A stretch of 64,000 nt of DNA from Erigeron canadensis (GCF_010389155.1 NC_057764.1:16554001-16618000); one strand, 5' to 3'; positions 21,824 through 32,852 are shown, counted from the stretch's first letter. The notes: generated from the sequence alone by a model not told the origin. A program made the numbers and translations.

Positions 21824-24067
21824 AAAACCAAAATCCTAATTCAAAACTTATCAAAAATCTTTCTAGGAGCTGTTCTACAAGGGTTCTTCAATCTCTAAGC
21901 AAGTTTTTCTTAGGCGGATTCGTTGAAGATTCACGAGCACCCATCTAGATTGTATCTACTTTTACTGTCTTGCAATTTCAATTTCTCAAACGATTGGTAC
22001 ATCATGTTTCTCTTCTATTTTAATTATTATCTTGGATTGATCATGAGTGGCTAAACGTTTAATCATCCACCTTGATGTAATGAGACGAATGATGTGATTG
22101 CAATATTTTTAATTCAAAAGGGTTTATTCAATTATCGTTGTTTTGTGATCTTGTTAATTTTAATTCTTTTTAATAATTAAATATGGTATTGGTTGCATAT
22201 ATTTCTTCGTTGGTGATACCAGTTGAATGTATATGTGATTTTAAAACTATTACTTGTCTATGAGTAATTATCACTAGTTCATGGTATGATAGTGAATGTC
22301 ATTTTAAGAAAAGATTAATTTTGTCAACGTGATTCATAGCGGTTGGTGGTACCATGTTGTTGTACCATGTTGTTGTCACATAGGTTCAATTGATAATTCG
22401 ATAGTCAAATAAACTAATTGTTAGAAAAAGTTGTCTTTACTTTGGTGGTACCGGCTTGGGTAATTCAACTGGTAATTAGGTGATTTGGTAATTTGTTCAC
22501 GGTTGGTGGTACCACGGGAGCATCTTAATCTTGTCACGATTATCTTTAAATTCTAAAGAATTTGGTCTTAATCAAATGCAATCACATTTGAAGTCGAGTG
22601 AAGTCAAGGTGGATGGCTTTTATTTATATTGTTTGAAGTTCTTTTCAATTTTATGCAATTTGTTTTGCAAATCAATTTTAATTTAATTGTCAAAGAGGAT
22701 TTTTGAAGCAACACCTGTTTTCCAAACCATTTCATAAAGCAACTAGTTCTATCCAATCCCTGAGAACGAACACAGACTTATCTCTTAACTATGTTACAAA
22801 CGATCGGGTCCACTGTCTGTGAGTGCGTAGTAGTGAGTTTTTAGGTAGTTCTAGTTTTATAAATTTAAAGCTCGATTTTGCACATCAGTGATATATGTTT
22901 ATGATATGTGAAATGTGCATGATTACATGGCTTGTTCATCTAGTTCACTAGACTTATTAAGTTGTCATGACAAGTGCACGTTTAAGGGCCCAAACGTAAA
23001 AGATGAATATGTGATGATGTTTAAGTAACGTGGACACCTAAACTATATGTGATGTAAACCGAGCTCGTAAATGATGTTAGAAGTGTTAAGCTTAACCCAT
23101 ACTTGCCCTTGCCCGGCGGGTGCGTATATGTGGTTGCTTGGGTGGCTCCTTGCATCATAATTACGTGGTTTCAGTATCTCCGGGTGGCGTGATTAACCAC
23201 CAATGTCTTTGAACATACAGACTACTCTTGGATTGGCTTGCCATTCCTTAACAACATTGATGTACAGCCGTAAGGTTTGTCCATCCAGTCGGGTGTGACT
23301 TATGTCACACTTAATGAGATGTATATGTTGTGCCCTCAGGTCCAACATGGTGAGTAGGTAGATGTGAGAAGATGTGAGGCATGGGTAGATGGTCTTGAAG
23401 TTGGCTTTAGTTTACCCATAGTGGCTGCTCAATTTAGACATTTGAATTTTGTCATCATATTTATATTTTGTAATGACTTTTGTGGTCGGTTGTTTAATGT
23501 GGGGCAACCGATGGGTAGGAATGGCAATGGGGTGGGTGGGTTCGGGGCGGGTAGTAACATACCCGAACCAAAACCCGATAAGAAATATGCTACCCGTACC
23601 CGATCGATACCCATCGGGTATCTTATCGGGGAACCCATCGGGGATAAAATACTACCCAAAACCGACCCGATACCCGATCCCCATTACTAAACCAAAAACC
23701 CGACCCGGGAATAACCTAGTTGTCTTCTTCAAAATTAGTAGCAAAAACAAAGCTAGTATTCTTCAAAATTCTGTAAAACTCATAAAAACATAATCCATCG
23801 ATATTTCGAATTTTGGACAAGCAATTATATTTAGCATAAACCATCTTACATAATAAACTATTATAGAAAGAGCCTGAGCTTTTATGCGAAGTCGAAAAAC
23901 AAAAGAAAAATTGAATCTAAAGATGCAAAGAAAAACAAAAACGTAGAAACCATATTAGTTTTGCAAAAATGGGTTATTTCTCTAGAAAAGGGATCTTAAA
24001 TTTTAGAGAGAAGTATGTTTCACATATTTATATTATTTACTTTCCTATCTAGTAGACATATAAGAAT

Positions 24068-24350
24068 TAGGGGTGAGCAAAAACCGAACCGGAAAACAAA
24101 AAACTGAAAAAAACCGACAAAACCAAAAACCGAACGAAATCCATTGGTTTGGTTTTCGTTTTCTAAAAACCGAACGGATCGGTTCGGTTTTCGGTTTTAG
24201 GCAAAAACGATCCAAACCGAACCGGAAAACCGAGAAACCGAACCGAACAAAAACGAATCCAATGGTTTTGGTTTTTCTAAAAACCGAATGGATCGGTTTT
24301 GGTTTTTGTTTTAGGCAAAAACCGAACCAAACCGATCCATACTCACCCTA
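24068..24350. mobile_element. hAT-type MITE (283 bp)
   Basis: Ends TAGGGGTGAGCA and TACTCACCCTA are near-perfect inverted repeats. The perfect 8-bp duplication ATAAGAAT flanks it at 24060-24067 and 24351-24358. The interior is repetitive (CCGAACC and GGTTCGGTT words), with two similar halves. ORFs through it are artefacts. Confidence 0.92.
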
Positions 24351-24388
24351 ATAAGAATAATAACAATTTTACGATATATATATATATA

Positions 24389-24850
24389 GGGTAAAGTTAT
24401 TTTAAGAACCATTTTTTTGCGAGAACCTTTGAGAACTTTTCAAATCAAGCCCAACCGATGATTGTTCTTTACATGAAAATTGTTTTTTAACTGTTTTCTG
24501 AATAACTTATGTGTAATTTTGAAGTTTATAATTGTGTGAAGGCATGGATTATCATCCGTTAAACAATTATGTGGATATTTGGATTCTTGATCACATGTGC
24601 ACGAATATTGCTATGATCACATGTATGCAAGTCGATCACATGTAATCATAGCAATATTCGTGCACATGTGATCAAGAATACAAATCTCCACATAATTGTA
24701 TAACGGATGATAATCCATGCCTCCACACAATTATAAACTTCAAAATTACACATAAGTTTTTAAGAAAACAATCAAAAAACAATTTTAATGTAAAGAATAA
24801 TCATCGGTTGGGTTTGATTTGAAAAGTTCTTAAAGGTTCTCACAAAAAAA
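24389..24850. mobile_element. Foldback (long inverted repeat) element, right end lost
   Basis: Arms of about 206 bp (24412-24617 and 24645-24850) are near-perfect inverted copies around a 27-bp loop. The left arm has a further outer segment (24389-24411, GGGTAAAGTTATTTTAAG and onward) with no partner, because the right side is fused to copia sequence at about 24850. The transcript would form a very long hairpin. I cannot assign a superfamily without a second target-site copy. Confidence 0.8.
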
Positions 24851-26081
24851 GGGCTTGGTCTTTTATTAATTGCTTCATTGGACTCGTCAAATGTAACATG
24901 AATTGTCTCATGAACCTTTTGAAGTCTATAATTATAAACTCTAAAGGCTTTTCTGATATCAGAATAACCAAGAAATACTCCTTCATCTGTTTTAGCATCA
25001 AATTTGCCAAGTTAACTTGCATCATTTAAGATGAAAACTGGACAACCAAATACATGAAAATAACCTATATTTGGTTTCCTTTTTCTGAGTACTTCATAGG
25101 CAGTCTTCCTATGTCTCTTGATATAGACTGACCTATTTTGGGTATGACAAGCAGTTGCCACCGCTTCAGCCCAAAAACTGGTTGGAAGACCTGATTCAGA
25201 TAACATACTCCTGGCAGCTTCGATTAACGTGCGATTCTTTCTCTCAACAACACTATTTTGCTCTGGTGTGTGAGCAGAAGAGAAATTCTGAGAAATGCCA
25301 GTGTCATTGCAAAATGATTCAACTACTTTATTTTGAAATTCTGTAACATTATCACTACGCAACTGACACACTTTATGTGTATATTTGAGCTCAATTCTTT
25401 TGATGGGAGAGATGATTTCAACAGCTGCATCACTTTTGGATCTGAGAAACACCACCTAGCAAAATCTGGTGTATTCATCCACAACAACTAAAGTATATTT
25501 CTTGCTAGCTTTAGTTTGCACATTCACTGGACCAAATAGATCCATATAAAGCATGTGAAGAGGTTCAGTGATGCTAAAATTTTGTCTTGTCTTGAAACTG
25601 GCTCTTTTCTGCTTACCCATCTCACACCCAGCGCATGGTCTTTCCCTTTTAAAGGAAATCTGAGGAATCCCAACTGCAAGTTGTTAATATTTTTGAAATT
25701 TATATGAGATAACCTTTTGTGCCACAACCAGTTGGTGTCTTCATCTGCCTTGGTATAGAAGCACTGTTCTTTAGGAGCAGATTCCATATCCATGACATAT
25801 ACATTTCCTTTCCTTGGAGTAATCATCACCACTTTCCAATCCTTGTTAAATATGGTACCTTGAGCAATATCGAACAACACCTTATATCCATCATCACACA
25901 GTTGACTGACACTTATCAGGTTATATTTCAAACCATCGACAAAAGCAACTTTAGTGAACTGGACTTGTCCATTATTGATTATACCATATCCTTCAGTTTT
26001 TCCACTTCCATCATTTCCAAAGGTCACTGCCGGTCCATCTTGGACAGTGACCTCTTCAAGCAGGGGCTTACATCCGGTCAT
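24851..26081 (-). pseudogene. Copia protease C-terminus and integrase fragment
   Basis: It starts just after the protease active site (MTGCKPLLEE) and includes YNLISVSQLCDDGYKV and the GAG-pre-integrase motif WHKRLSHINF. The Cys pair region is frameshifted by a deletion near 25690. The integrase core has LRSDNVTEF (normally LRSDNGTEF) and [20 protein letters not shown] at 25456-25458 replaces the Trp codon of WVVFLRSKSD. The frame ends where the copia fragment joins the foldback element. This copy keeps CAA where the related element at 17318 has TAA. Confidence 0.87.
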
Positions 26082-26093
26082 TGTCCGTCCATA

Positions 26094-26993
26094 GTGGAGT
26101 TTCTTTGCAATATGTTCACCAGATCTTGACTCGACCAGTTGGGGCGAACAGTATACCAGGTTATCTAGATGGTTTACTTATTAAGGTGACAAAGTAAATA
26201 AGTAAATACAAAGCAATAATAAATTAACTTGTATAGTAAATGGTGAGACAATATGTATTTTTTATATGTATTTTCTTTATTGATTATAAACAAAATACAA
26301 AGGTTGATGCGGAACCAAGATATTATAAGTATGTAAATATCCTAACAACCTATGAAATACAATTGATCTATAACTTGGAAATTCCCTTGTCAATCGAAAC
26401 ACTTAGAGTTGTGAAATGTTCCTTTTTGCGATTGAGAGAATATTGCACAAGCACACCAATGTATTGCAGAGTGTAATTGCAAAGACTTGTGTTTTTGTGT
26501 TGTGCAATGGCTTCTATTTATAGGCAAAGGTTGACATTGAGAATGTCAACTTTGCCGTACAAATATGGTTGAGAGCATTTAAGGATGTATGAACTTTTCC
26601 TTGAAAATGCTAAATAAAGTATGTCAGAGTGAATACTTTATCCAACCTGCTTTGTACTTTATACTAGGATAATATCTATTATCCGGGTAATAGTACATAA
26701 AGCAATAAAGGCCTTTTCCCCGTAATCAGTGTAAAGCTTTGTAAGTACTTTACACTGATATTCTCCAGTTTTGATCTGGTTAGATGGCCACTGGGCTTCG
26801 CTGCCATGGCCAGTCTCTTTCTTCCATTTGATGTCTTCGACTTCAATTGGACGGTCTTCAGGTTTGGTCAGATCTTCAACTGGAGGAAGTCACCAGTTGC
26901 ATAAACTGTACAATGCAACTTGACTTCGCATATTTCTGGACAAATCTTTATGTCTCCAGATGTAACTGGAGACTGGCCAGTTTTGCTAAAACT
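26094..26993 (-). repeat. Diverged copia LTR
   Basis: It aligns by eye with 8690-9575, including GCGGAACCAAGATA, the stretch around CTATTTATAGGC (minus-strand TATA at about 26513-26522) and the CTCCAG/CTGGAG dyads at 26954-26971. It is shorter at its inner end than the full LTR. Confidence 0.8.
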
Positions 26994-26999
26994 GGACCT

Positions 27000-27616
27000 A
27001 CCACAGATTCTCGTTAGATTCACTTTACCTAGTTAGTAGTGCTGTCGCTAGACTCACACTACCCATTAAAACAAATTCTCGCTAGATTCATTATTTTAAG
27101 CATTATGACCTAAAGTTTGTGTTACTAATTCATCTTTTAATTACCTGGCTCTTAAGCCATGACCAGATATAATTCCCTCCGGTGACCATAGTGCTCGTTT
27201 CCAAGTCAAAGGATCGCGTCTGGTATTGTTAAGCTTCATGTTCAATTCATCCTAGTTATTATGGTTCTGGATCCCTCGGTTATAAGTGAATCACTTTTTA
27301 CTTCTAGTTATAGACCGACTAGTTGTTTTCTGTCCTAGCATATTAGTCCTAGTGCATGATCATAGACAACCATTAGAATTAAACTAATATGTTCAGATAT
27401 AAAACCAATAGCAACATGAATTACTAATAAACATGGATCTACGATAAACAGTAAAACACATTTAAGCATGATGTCATTTACCCTCTCTCTAATCTTCCGG
27501 GAACCTGCATAATCACATCATTCATTAAGTACCAATAGTTCCGGAATAATAACTCATTTAAGCATAGAAATGAAACCTTTCTTTATGGGTTTTTATCACA
27601 AAATGGACGCTCATCA
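27000..27616 (-). repeat. Ty3 LTR fragment, same family as 37499-39005
   Basis: It matches 37890-38340 and then 38865-39005, ending in the LTR terminus GACGCTCATCA. The roughly 520-bp segment between, which holds the CCAGCG palindromes in the other copy, is absent here. Target sequence at the right edge is not recognisable. Confidence 0.8.
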
Positions 27617-28720
27617 ATCTCCCATACTTTTAATCATACATAAACGTTTGGAAGGTTTTACTTATGAAAACGTATTTTGTTGTACCACCAGGCGGTACAG
27701 CCTACCAACCAGTTATGAGTATCATACAGTGCTTGCTAAGTGCTCCCGACTACCTAGAATGAGTACAAGATCGACATATATGCTAAACGAAGTGTTTTTT
27801 GCAAACTGGGCATCAGGTGCGTTGCACCACCTAACTGGTGCGTCGCACCAGTCAACTAAAAACTTACATCAGATATAGGTGCGCCGCACCAACCCTTGGG
27901 ACGTCGCATATCGGGATCCATCGAAAATCCAGAATCCCAATCTGGGCAATGGTGTGTCGCACCACCTATTTGGTGCGTCGCACCTAGGGTGCCGACCAAC
28001 AACTTAATTTTTAAACTTGCTCTAAACAATTCCCATTCGATCTCAAACCCTGAGCCCGACCTGGGGACATAAAATTGACCTTTTTAATGATACTTTTGAT
28101 GACTCAAATCAATCAGTTGATCCTTTAATCCTTTACAACATAAATCAATCATTGAATCACCCGAATAACATGAAATCGGTAACCGTTTAATCAATTAACC
28201 CAACCGAAACCCCATGGCCTGGATTGAAAGAAAAATATTACCTATATCAGTATACATGCCATATTTCAAGGAAAATATTACCTATATCACCTATACATGC
28301 CTTAGGGGATTCAAGATCTTAACAAAACTTGATCAATACGGCACGAAATAATGAAAGCTTGGAGGGAACTTGCTTTGAGAGGGAGGGAGGAATGGCTGGA
28401 GGTTTCCTCACGTATGGGGCTGATTTTTGTGACAACTAAGGATACCTAATTGCACCTTAACCCTTGGCCATCAACTCCTAATCTTGCACTTTGGGTCCCT
28501 CAACTTCTAAACTTGACTTTCTTAACTTAAACCTCTATCGGGAGTCTTAACATTCTAACAAGCACTTAGTCAATTACTTTCATTAATCATCATATCGATC
28601 ATTTCATATTAAACACATAAGCATTTAATCACGTAATCCCATATAGGGCACATAACATAACGGACCTAACGTTAACTAATGGAAAGTCATATAGTCAAAC
28701 ATAAAAAGTCTGGGATGTTA
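27617..28720 (-). repeat. Chromovirus-type LTR, minus strand
   Basis: On the minus strand it starts TGTAACATCCC at 28720 and runs through a purine-rich U3 into a CT-rich transcribed part. A partial duplication of an AATATTACCTATATCA segment lies at about 28230-28300, and the GGTGCG palindromes are at 27816-27984. The inner end is not defined. The stretch 27617-27810 contains the imperfect palindrome GTACCACCAGGCGGTAC. Confidence 0.6.
27816..27984. repeat. Palindrome cluster, GGTGCG-N-CGCACC word
   Basis: Copies lie at 27816-27828 (one mismatch), 27834-27852 (perfect 9-bp arms ACTGGTGCG/CGCACCAGT around T), 27878-27890 (perfect, centre C), 27950-27964 (one mismatch) and 27972-27984 (perfect, centre T). 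The architecture is that of the Athila word (an arm ending GCG, one free base, CGC) with different outer bases. Confidence 0.9.
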
Positions 28721-28990
28721 CACCCGATCCATTACCCGATAACATTGCCCTACCCCGCCCCAGAAATTTCGGGTTTCGGGTTTCCCCGTCGGGTTCGAAT
28801 TTTTTTGCCATCCCTACCGATGGGTTTCCATTTGAATCTACTTTAATGATATGGCTAGTAACACCAACTAATAAATAAACCAAACAGATTTTGTTGGTTT
28901 GGACTTTTAAAGTTTAATTTCGCTTTCTTTTAACGATGTTAAGTGAAAGTTTTTGGAAATCCATATTTTTAAATGAGGGGTGTTACAAGT

Positions 28991-29001
28991 TGGTATCAGA
29001 G
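28991..29001 (+). other. Primer binding site, initiator Met-tRNA type
   Basis: TGGTATCAGAG, 3 bases after the LTR end at 28987. The sequence 29002-30159 should be leader and gag. It has no readable gag frame and I see nothing else in it. Confidence 0.8.
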
Positions 29002-30159
29002 AATGGTTTGAGTGAACCAATAACTATACGTTTGCCATAAGAATTGGAGTTAAACCGATAAAGATCAAGTTAGGCTTAAGTAGGTATGCTTAGCTTTCGA
29101 GATGAAATGCCTTAGGACGGGTTTAGGATGAATGAGAGTGTAGGATTAAGGCTATACGATAATTGTTTTGTTGATATGTGAATATGTCTTTTACCCTTTA
29201 TTCTCATGTTTCCTCGCTTCTCCGTCTTTAGACTGTTCAGTTGCTACGATAGACAGTCCTGGAGTTGATGTGCTATTTCCCTAATTGAACTTGATGAATG
29301 TGCGCTGTAATTTATGTGTAAAGTGGTTGAAATGAAAGGAAATTGTTGGATTAGGTGAAATGGTTTCCGATGAATGGTGTCCAACCCACAAGGTTAGTGA
29401 CAAGGACCGCAACGGAAATGAGATGTCGTATGGATGATAAGGATTGTGTGAATGTAATTGGTGAAAGAATGTGATACATAAATGTGGTAACTAACTTGCA
29501 TGTGAAGTGATATAACTATAATTATGGTCCAGAACATAATTGCAATTGTATCATGACACGAGTGTGTTTGTCTATCCATGCTTGTGTTGACCGTTGTTCA
29601 AGGAAACAAAGTTGGAGGTATTTCTATGTGTTATACCTATATGTGTAGAGAGTAAACACCGTGTTATAACTCTAGTGATATAGATGTCTGAGATGTGTGG
29701 AGTCGTTTACTCACGGCGATGAAAGTCATATTTGTTGTTTCATTTTGATGTGTTATATGCGAATACCTCATAAGTAATGCCGGAGGTGTGATGAAAGTCC
29801 TATATATCAGTTAAGATATGATGGTAGTCGAATGTACTTATCACACAAATCTTATGAAAAGCAAATGAGGGTAATGTTCGTTGAGTATGTATGCAAGTTC
29901 TCCTTATATGGTGAGTCTGATGTTAAGATGATTAACTAGTAACGATAAAGTTGCATTAGTTCATGAAGGATACTTCTGTTACTCCCGCAAGATTGTAGTT
30001 AGATCCTCCCTATTAATTTTATTTGCCTAGGAGGAATGAAATAAAGCTGACACGGGAGTAATTGAAAGATGTTGATGTTGTTTAATGTTTTTAACGGATT
30101 GTGAGTCTATGTGGAAGATGGTTTTATCTCTATTGACGTTTAATAAAGTTATGCAAAAA

Positions 30160-30470
30160 GGGGCAATTCCTTGACAACGATTCTCAAGTTTATTCTATCG
30201 ATGAAATGTTATTTTCTCGCCTATGTGATTAAAAATTCACCTTTCGTTTCTAGGGTTGATATCGTTCGTATATTTATGATGCATTTCCTAAGGATCTCTT
30301 TGATCGTCTTTTCGACCATCAGGTCAAGCTCTCTATTGAGCTTTGATTGGTCTGTTGCTAAGACACCTTATTTGTCTTACTACTACGGAAATGAAAGAGC
30401 TATTGTCTCTGATTCAATCATTGATTGATAAGGATTTATTCGTCCGAGTTCCTCGCCCCGGGGAGCGCTG
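30160..30470 (+). pseudogene. Relic of a chromovirus RT N-terminus
   Basis: The frame reads DAFPKDLFDRLFDHQVKL, corresponding to the chromovirus protease-RT boundary (D-V-F-P-E-D-L type). Stops and a frame change follow, then MKELLSL and GFIRPSSSPRGALV, the highly conserved RT entry motif (usually GFIRPSSSPWGAP). The sequence is broken off at about 30470. This identifies the degenerate element behind the LTR at 22888-28987 as Tekay/Del-like. It is too short for closer placement. Confidence 0.7.
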
Positions 30471-30610
30471 GTGAGGCAGGTAGCAGCGCTGGTGATGTCA
30501 GGAGCGGCGCTAGACTACTTTGCAGCAGGTCCAATGGCGCTGGTGTGGTGTGCAGCGGCGCTGAGATGCCCTAATGCGTTCCCAGCGGCGCTGGATGACA
30601 TATAGTGGCG
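30457..30610. repeat. Displaced palindrome cluster, CAGCGGCGCTG word
   Basis: A perfect CCAGCG-G-CGCTGG copy lies at 30582-30594. Partial copies (GCAGCGCTGG, AGCGGCGCT, GCAGCGGCGCTG) lie between 30457 and 30570. The word is that of the Ty3 element at 35902-39005, so this stretch and the noncoding 30611-30771 probably derive from a relative. Confidence 0.7.
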
Positions 30611-30771
30611 CTTTTGAATCCTGTACGTGTTCCAAGGTCTGATTTCTTTAGTGATTTGATGCTCGAACTCCCGCACACTTAGCTTTTGGCCAAGTGCATA
30701 GTTTCCTTCAGACTACAAAGCAAAATACTCCTGCACACTTCAATCAAAATATCAAAACTAAAGATAAAAAG

Positions 30772-31000
30772 TGTTAGAAATATAAAATGGTGTTAAATTG
30801 TAAATTAGTTATTGTGGAAGGGGTTTTAGTATAAATAGGATGATTTGTATATAAACCCTAACCACCTCATTTTGTAAGAAGCCTTTTACATAATTTCCAT
30901 ACCATTGTGTTCGAAATTTTGAACGATCCACGAACATAATTTCAACCGATTGTGTTCGAAATTTTGAAAGTTGAGCTTACTTTTTGTTTCTGAAAATTAT
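30772..31000 (+). repeat. LTR start of the pol-less copia derivative (end uncertain)
   Basis: The first bases match the 49644 LTR, and a TATAAATAGG box lies about 66 bp in. A direct repeat (TGTGTTCGAAATTTTGAA) lies at about 30906 and 30950. No PBS is recognisable, so the right border is approximate. Confidence 0.5.
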
Positions 31001-31138
31001 GTTTTTTTTGGATTTCGAAGCTGTTTAGTGATTCTGATCAGTGATTTGGAGTGGATTAGTGTTAAATTTGGTTAATCAATTTTCAATTTGTTTGTTTGAT
31101 CAAAATTAGATAAATTGTGTGTATTAATGTTACAAATA

Positions 31139-32157
31139 AGCTCGGCATTTTATTGAAAAACAAAAAGGAAAGTCAACGAAGCAACAGTACAGATCACTGA
31201 TCGGAACAAAACTTAAACTTAAACTTAAACTTAATAATAATAAAAATAAAAAGTAGAGAAACGAAAAAAAAAAGGAACAAAACTTAAACTTTCTTCCTTC
31301 AATCTTCTTACCTCGATTCCTTAACCATTTTTGATCAAATCGGCCTGAAATTTATAAGGTTTTAATCACAATAGAAAGCTAATCATAATCATATTTTTCG
31401 TTTTTCGATTTGGCGACTTTTGACGGTGGTGAAGATTCCGGTGAACTGTTGAGTTTACCAGCAACTGTTCGTTTCAAAAAACTGTCGGCTAGGATTTGTT
31501 CGCGGTCAAATACTGAGTTGTTTGCAACAAGTTTCAAGTCTTGGATCGAAGAAACAACAAAGTTATCGGAGTTTTAATTTCTCCAGCGAACTGACAACTT
31601 TTTCGACAAACGTGAAACCTATTGTTCTTGGTTAGGGTTTGCTCGGAGTTTGATTTCAAACACTTCGGTGGTAATTTCAAGTGCTAGTTCGAAGAATCAA
31701 GTGTCTAATCGTAGTTTGAAGTATTCCGGCAAGTTTGTTGCATTTTTCCGGCCGTTATTCCCTGATTCTGATCATCTTCCATCTCATCTATTTGCCGAGG
31801 AGGCAACACTGCTGTACGCCGAGTTGAATTTAGCCATTCACTGAAGTTCATTACTTGTATTTGCCGAAGTCACTGATCAATCATTTTGCCAAATCAATCA
31901 AGGTCACCAATACCCGTAACTGCCGACTTGAGAGCTCGGCACACCAATCAACTTACTTTGTCGAATTTCTTTCATTCTATCGCATTTACCGAGCTCGGAA
32001 AACACCCAAGTCTAGTTTGATTGTTGTGTTTGCAGTCTTGACATCACCATTTGCAGATTTGTGTCTTCTGAAATTGAATAACTCACATTTGCAGAGTTTA
32101 TTTCTCTGCAAGTCATAAAACTTGACTTCTTCTATCTGTCGAGCTTAGTGCTCGGCA
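31139..32157. repeat. GCCGAG/CTCGGC dyads in the leader
   Basis: At 31921-31941 TGCCGA and TCGGCA flank 9 bp. At 31989-31998 CCGAGCTCGG is perfect. At 32137-32157 TGTCGAGC and GCTCGGCA surround TTAGT with one mismatch. Half-copies (GCTCGGCA, TGCCGAGG, CGCCGAG, GCTCGGAG) are scattered from 31139. Confidence 0.75.
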
Positions 32158-32852
32158 AACAATACCATTGCTCTTCGCATTGAACATGGCTGTGTTTTGA
32201 TCTTTGCACTATAAATGTAACTTCTTGTGGATTTGTGTCGTGTGCAGGGAAAAGAAACTCACAACTAATATTTTTTTTTTCCATTTTATATTACAGAAGG
32301 TTGGAAGTGATTAAGACATACAAATTTTTTTATTTTTTGAGCATTAAAGTTTGTTAAAAAGGTGTTGTGGAGATATTCAAGAAATCGAGCTTTATTAGGT
32401 TTAAGAGAAGCACATGTGTTCTTGTAATGGTTGAGATGTCAAATGAATCAAAACGTGTGTTATACTTTTTTCTGTATGTCAACTGTAAAGTATGTTGAGC
32501 GTCTTACATTACTAGTCGTATGGTTGAGTGTTTTTGTTTTTAATTGATATGTTTCTTTCTTCATAAATTTCTCATTTTTTTTTAGGATTAGGCCGAGTAA
32601 GGTTTAATTTTGGTCTTAAAAGTGTGATTGGGTCATTAACTAACGGTTAATTGGGCTCAAGTGTTTAGAATTTCAATTGGGTTGGAAATTTGTTTTATTT
32701 TGGGCTTTAAGTGTGGAACTAATTTAGTTTACATCTTAATTGTGGGACTAAATTTGTAAGGTACTTGTCTTGAGTTGTTCGTTTGCTAATCTGTCATCAA
32801 GTTTTTTTTTAAGTCAAAATGTCAACCATAATGTTCAAGTATAAACCAAACA

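Larger units (their letters stand above)
1..22887 (+). mobile_element. Athila-lineage Ty3 retrotransposon, 3' part, interrupted by a copia element
   Basis: The order gag-protease, RT, RNase H, integrase, long spacer, Athila-type ORF, spacer, polypurine tract and LTR is that of an Athila element. The 5' LTR and most of gag lie left of the window. The right end is fixed by a polypurine tract at 21302-21316 and an LTR running from TGATGTG (21317) to CACATCA (22887). A minus-strand copia element (8611-20579) interrupts the 3' spacer. The lineage call rests on the DLGAS protease motif, the absence of a chromodomain after integrase, and the Athila ORF after pol. All its genes are broken, so it is not autonomous. 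Bases after 22887 look like chromovirus LTR, so the Athila element probably inserted into that LTR. Confidence 0.85.
21317..22887 (+). repeat. Athila 3' LTR (1571 bp)
   Basis: Ends TGATGTG and CACATCA are perfect 7-bp inverted repeats. The LTR holds a palindrome cluster (21572-21765), a TATA box (21816-21823) and a long transcribed part. Near its end is the CTGAGAACGAACACA-type sequence common to Athila/Tat LTRs. The adjoining 22888-22892 (GTGAT) would be the right target duplication; its partner is off-window. Confidence 0.9.
24851..26993 (-). mobile_element. Fragment of a second copia element, same family as 8611-20579
   Basis: On the minus strand a diverged LTR (26993 down to about 26094) runs directly into protease sequence and then integrase, which breaks off at about 24851. 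PBS and gag are deleted between LTR and protease. RT onward is missing. Sequence similarity to 15-17 kb of this window is evident throughout. Confidence 0.85.
23516..28816. mobile_element. hAT element with perfect 8-bp target duplication, filled with other insertions
   Basis: The left end TAGGAATGGCAA and right end TTGCCATCCCTA form an 11/12 terminal inverted repeat. The flanks carry CCGATGGG at 23508-23515 and at 28817-28824. Subterminal GGGT/ACCC-rich sequence lies on both sides (23525-23690 and 28720-28800). No hAT transposase is visible, so this is non-autonomous or gutted. Its interior hosts the MITE, foldback, copia and LTR fragments listed separately. Confidence 0.85.
22888..28987 (+). 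repeat. Chromovirus-type LTR, left end missing and split by a hAT element
   Basis: Two parts, 22888-23515 and 28817-28987, join across the hAT element. The right end GGGGTGTTACA is followed within 4 bp by an initiator-Met PBS, so this is the 5' LTR of a plus-strand element. The left end is hidden by the Athila insertion. The lineage is inferred from the terminal sequence and the RT relic at 30160-30470. Confidence 0.7.

Noticed and set aside
22888..22892. GTGAT on both sides of the Athila LTR as proof of a solo LTR
   Set aside because: The left GTGAT (21311-21315) is part of the polypurine tract and not adjacent to the LTR start, so this is a 3' LTR, not a solo LTR.
23364..23793. Small ORFs in the GGGT/ACCC-rich hAT end and in the MITE (24073-24351)
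   Set aside because: Low-complexity translations of subterminal repeats.
26240..26476. ORFs in LTRs (26240-26476, 8748-8972, 20190-20429)
   Set aside because: They lie inside LTRs and differ between copies in length; no protein similarity.
31209..31235. AACTTAAACTTAAACTT run as a telomere-like repeat
   Set aside because: Unit AACTTA is not the plant telomere unit and the run is short; simple sequence in a leader.
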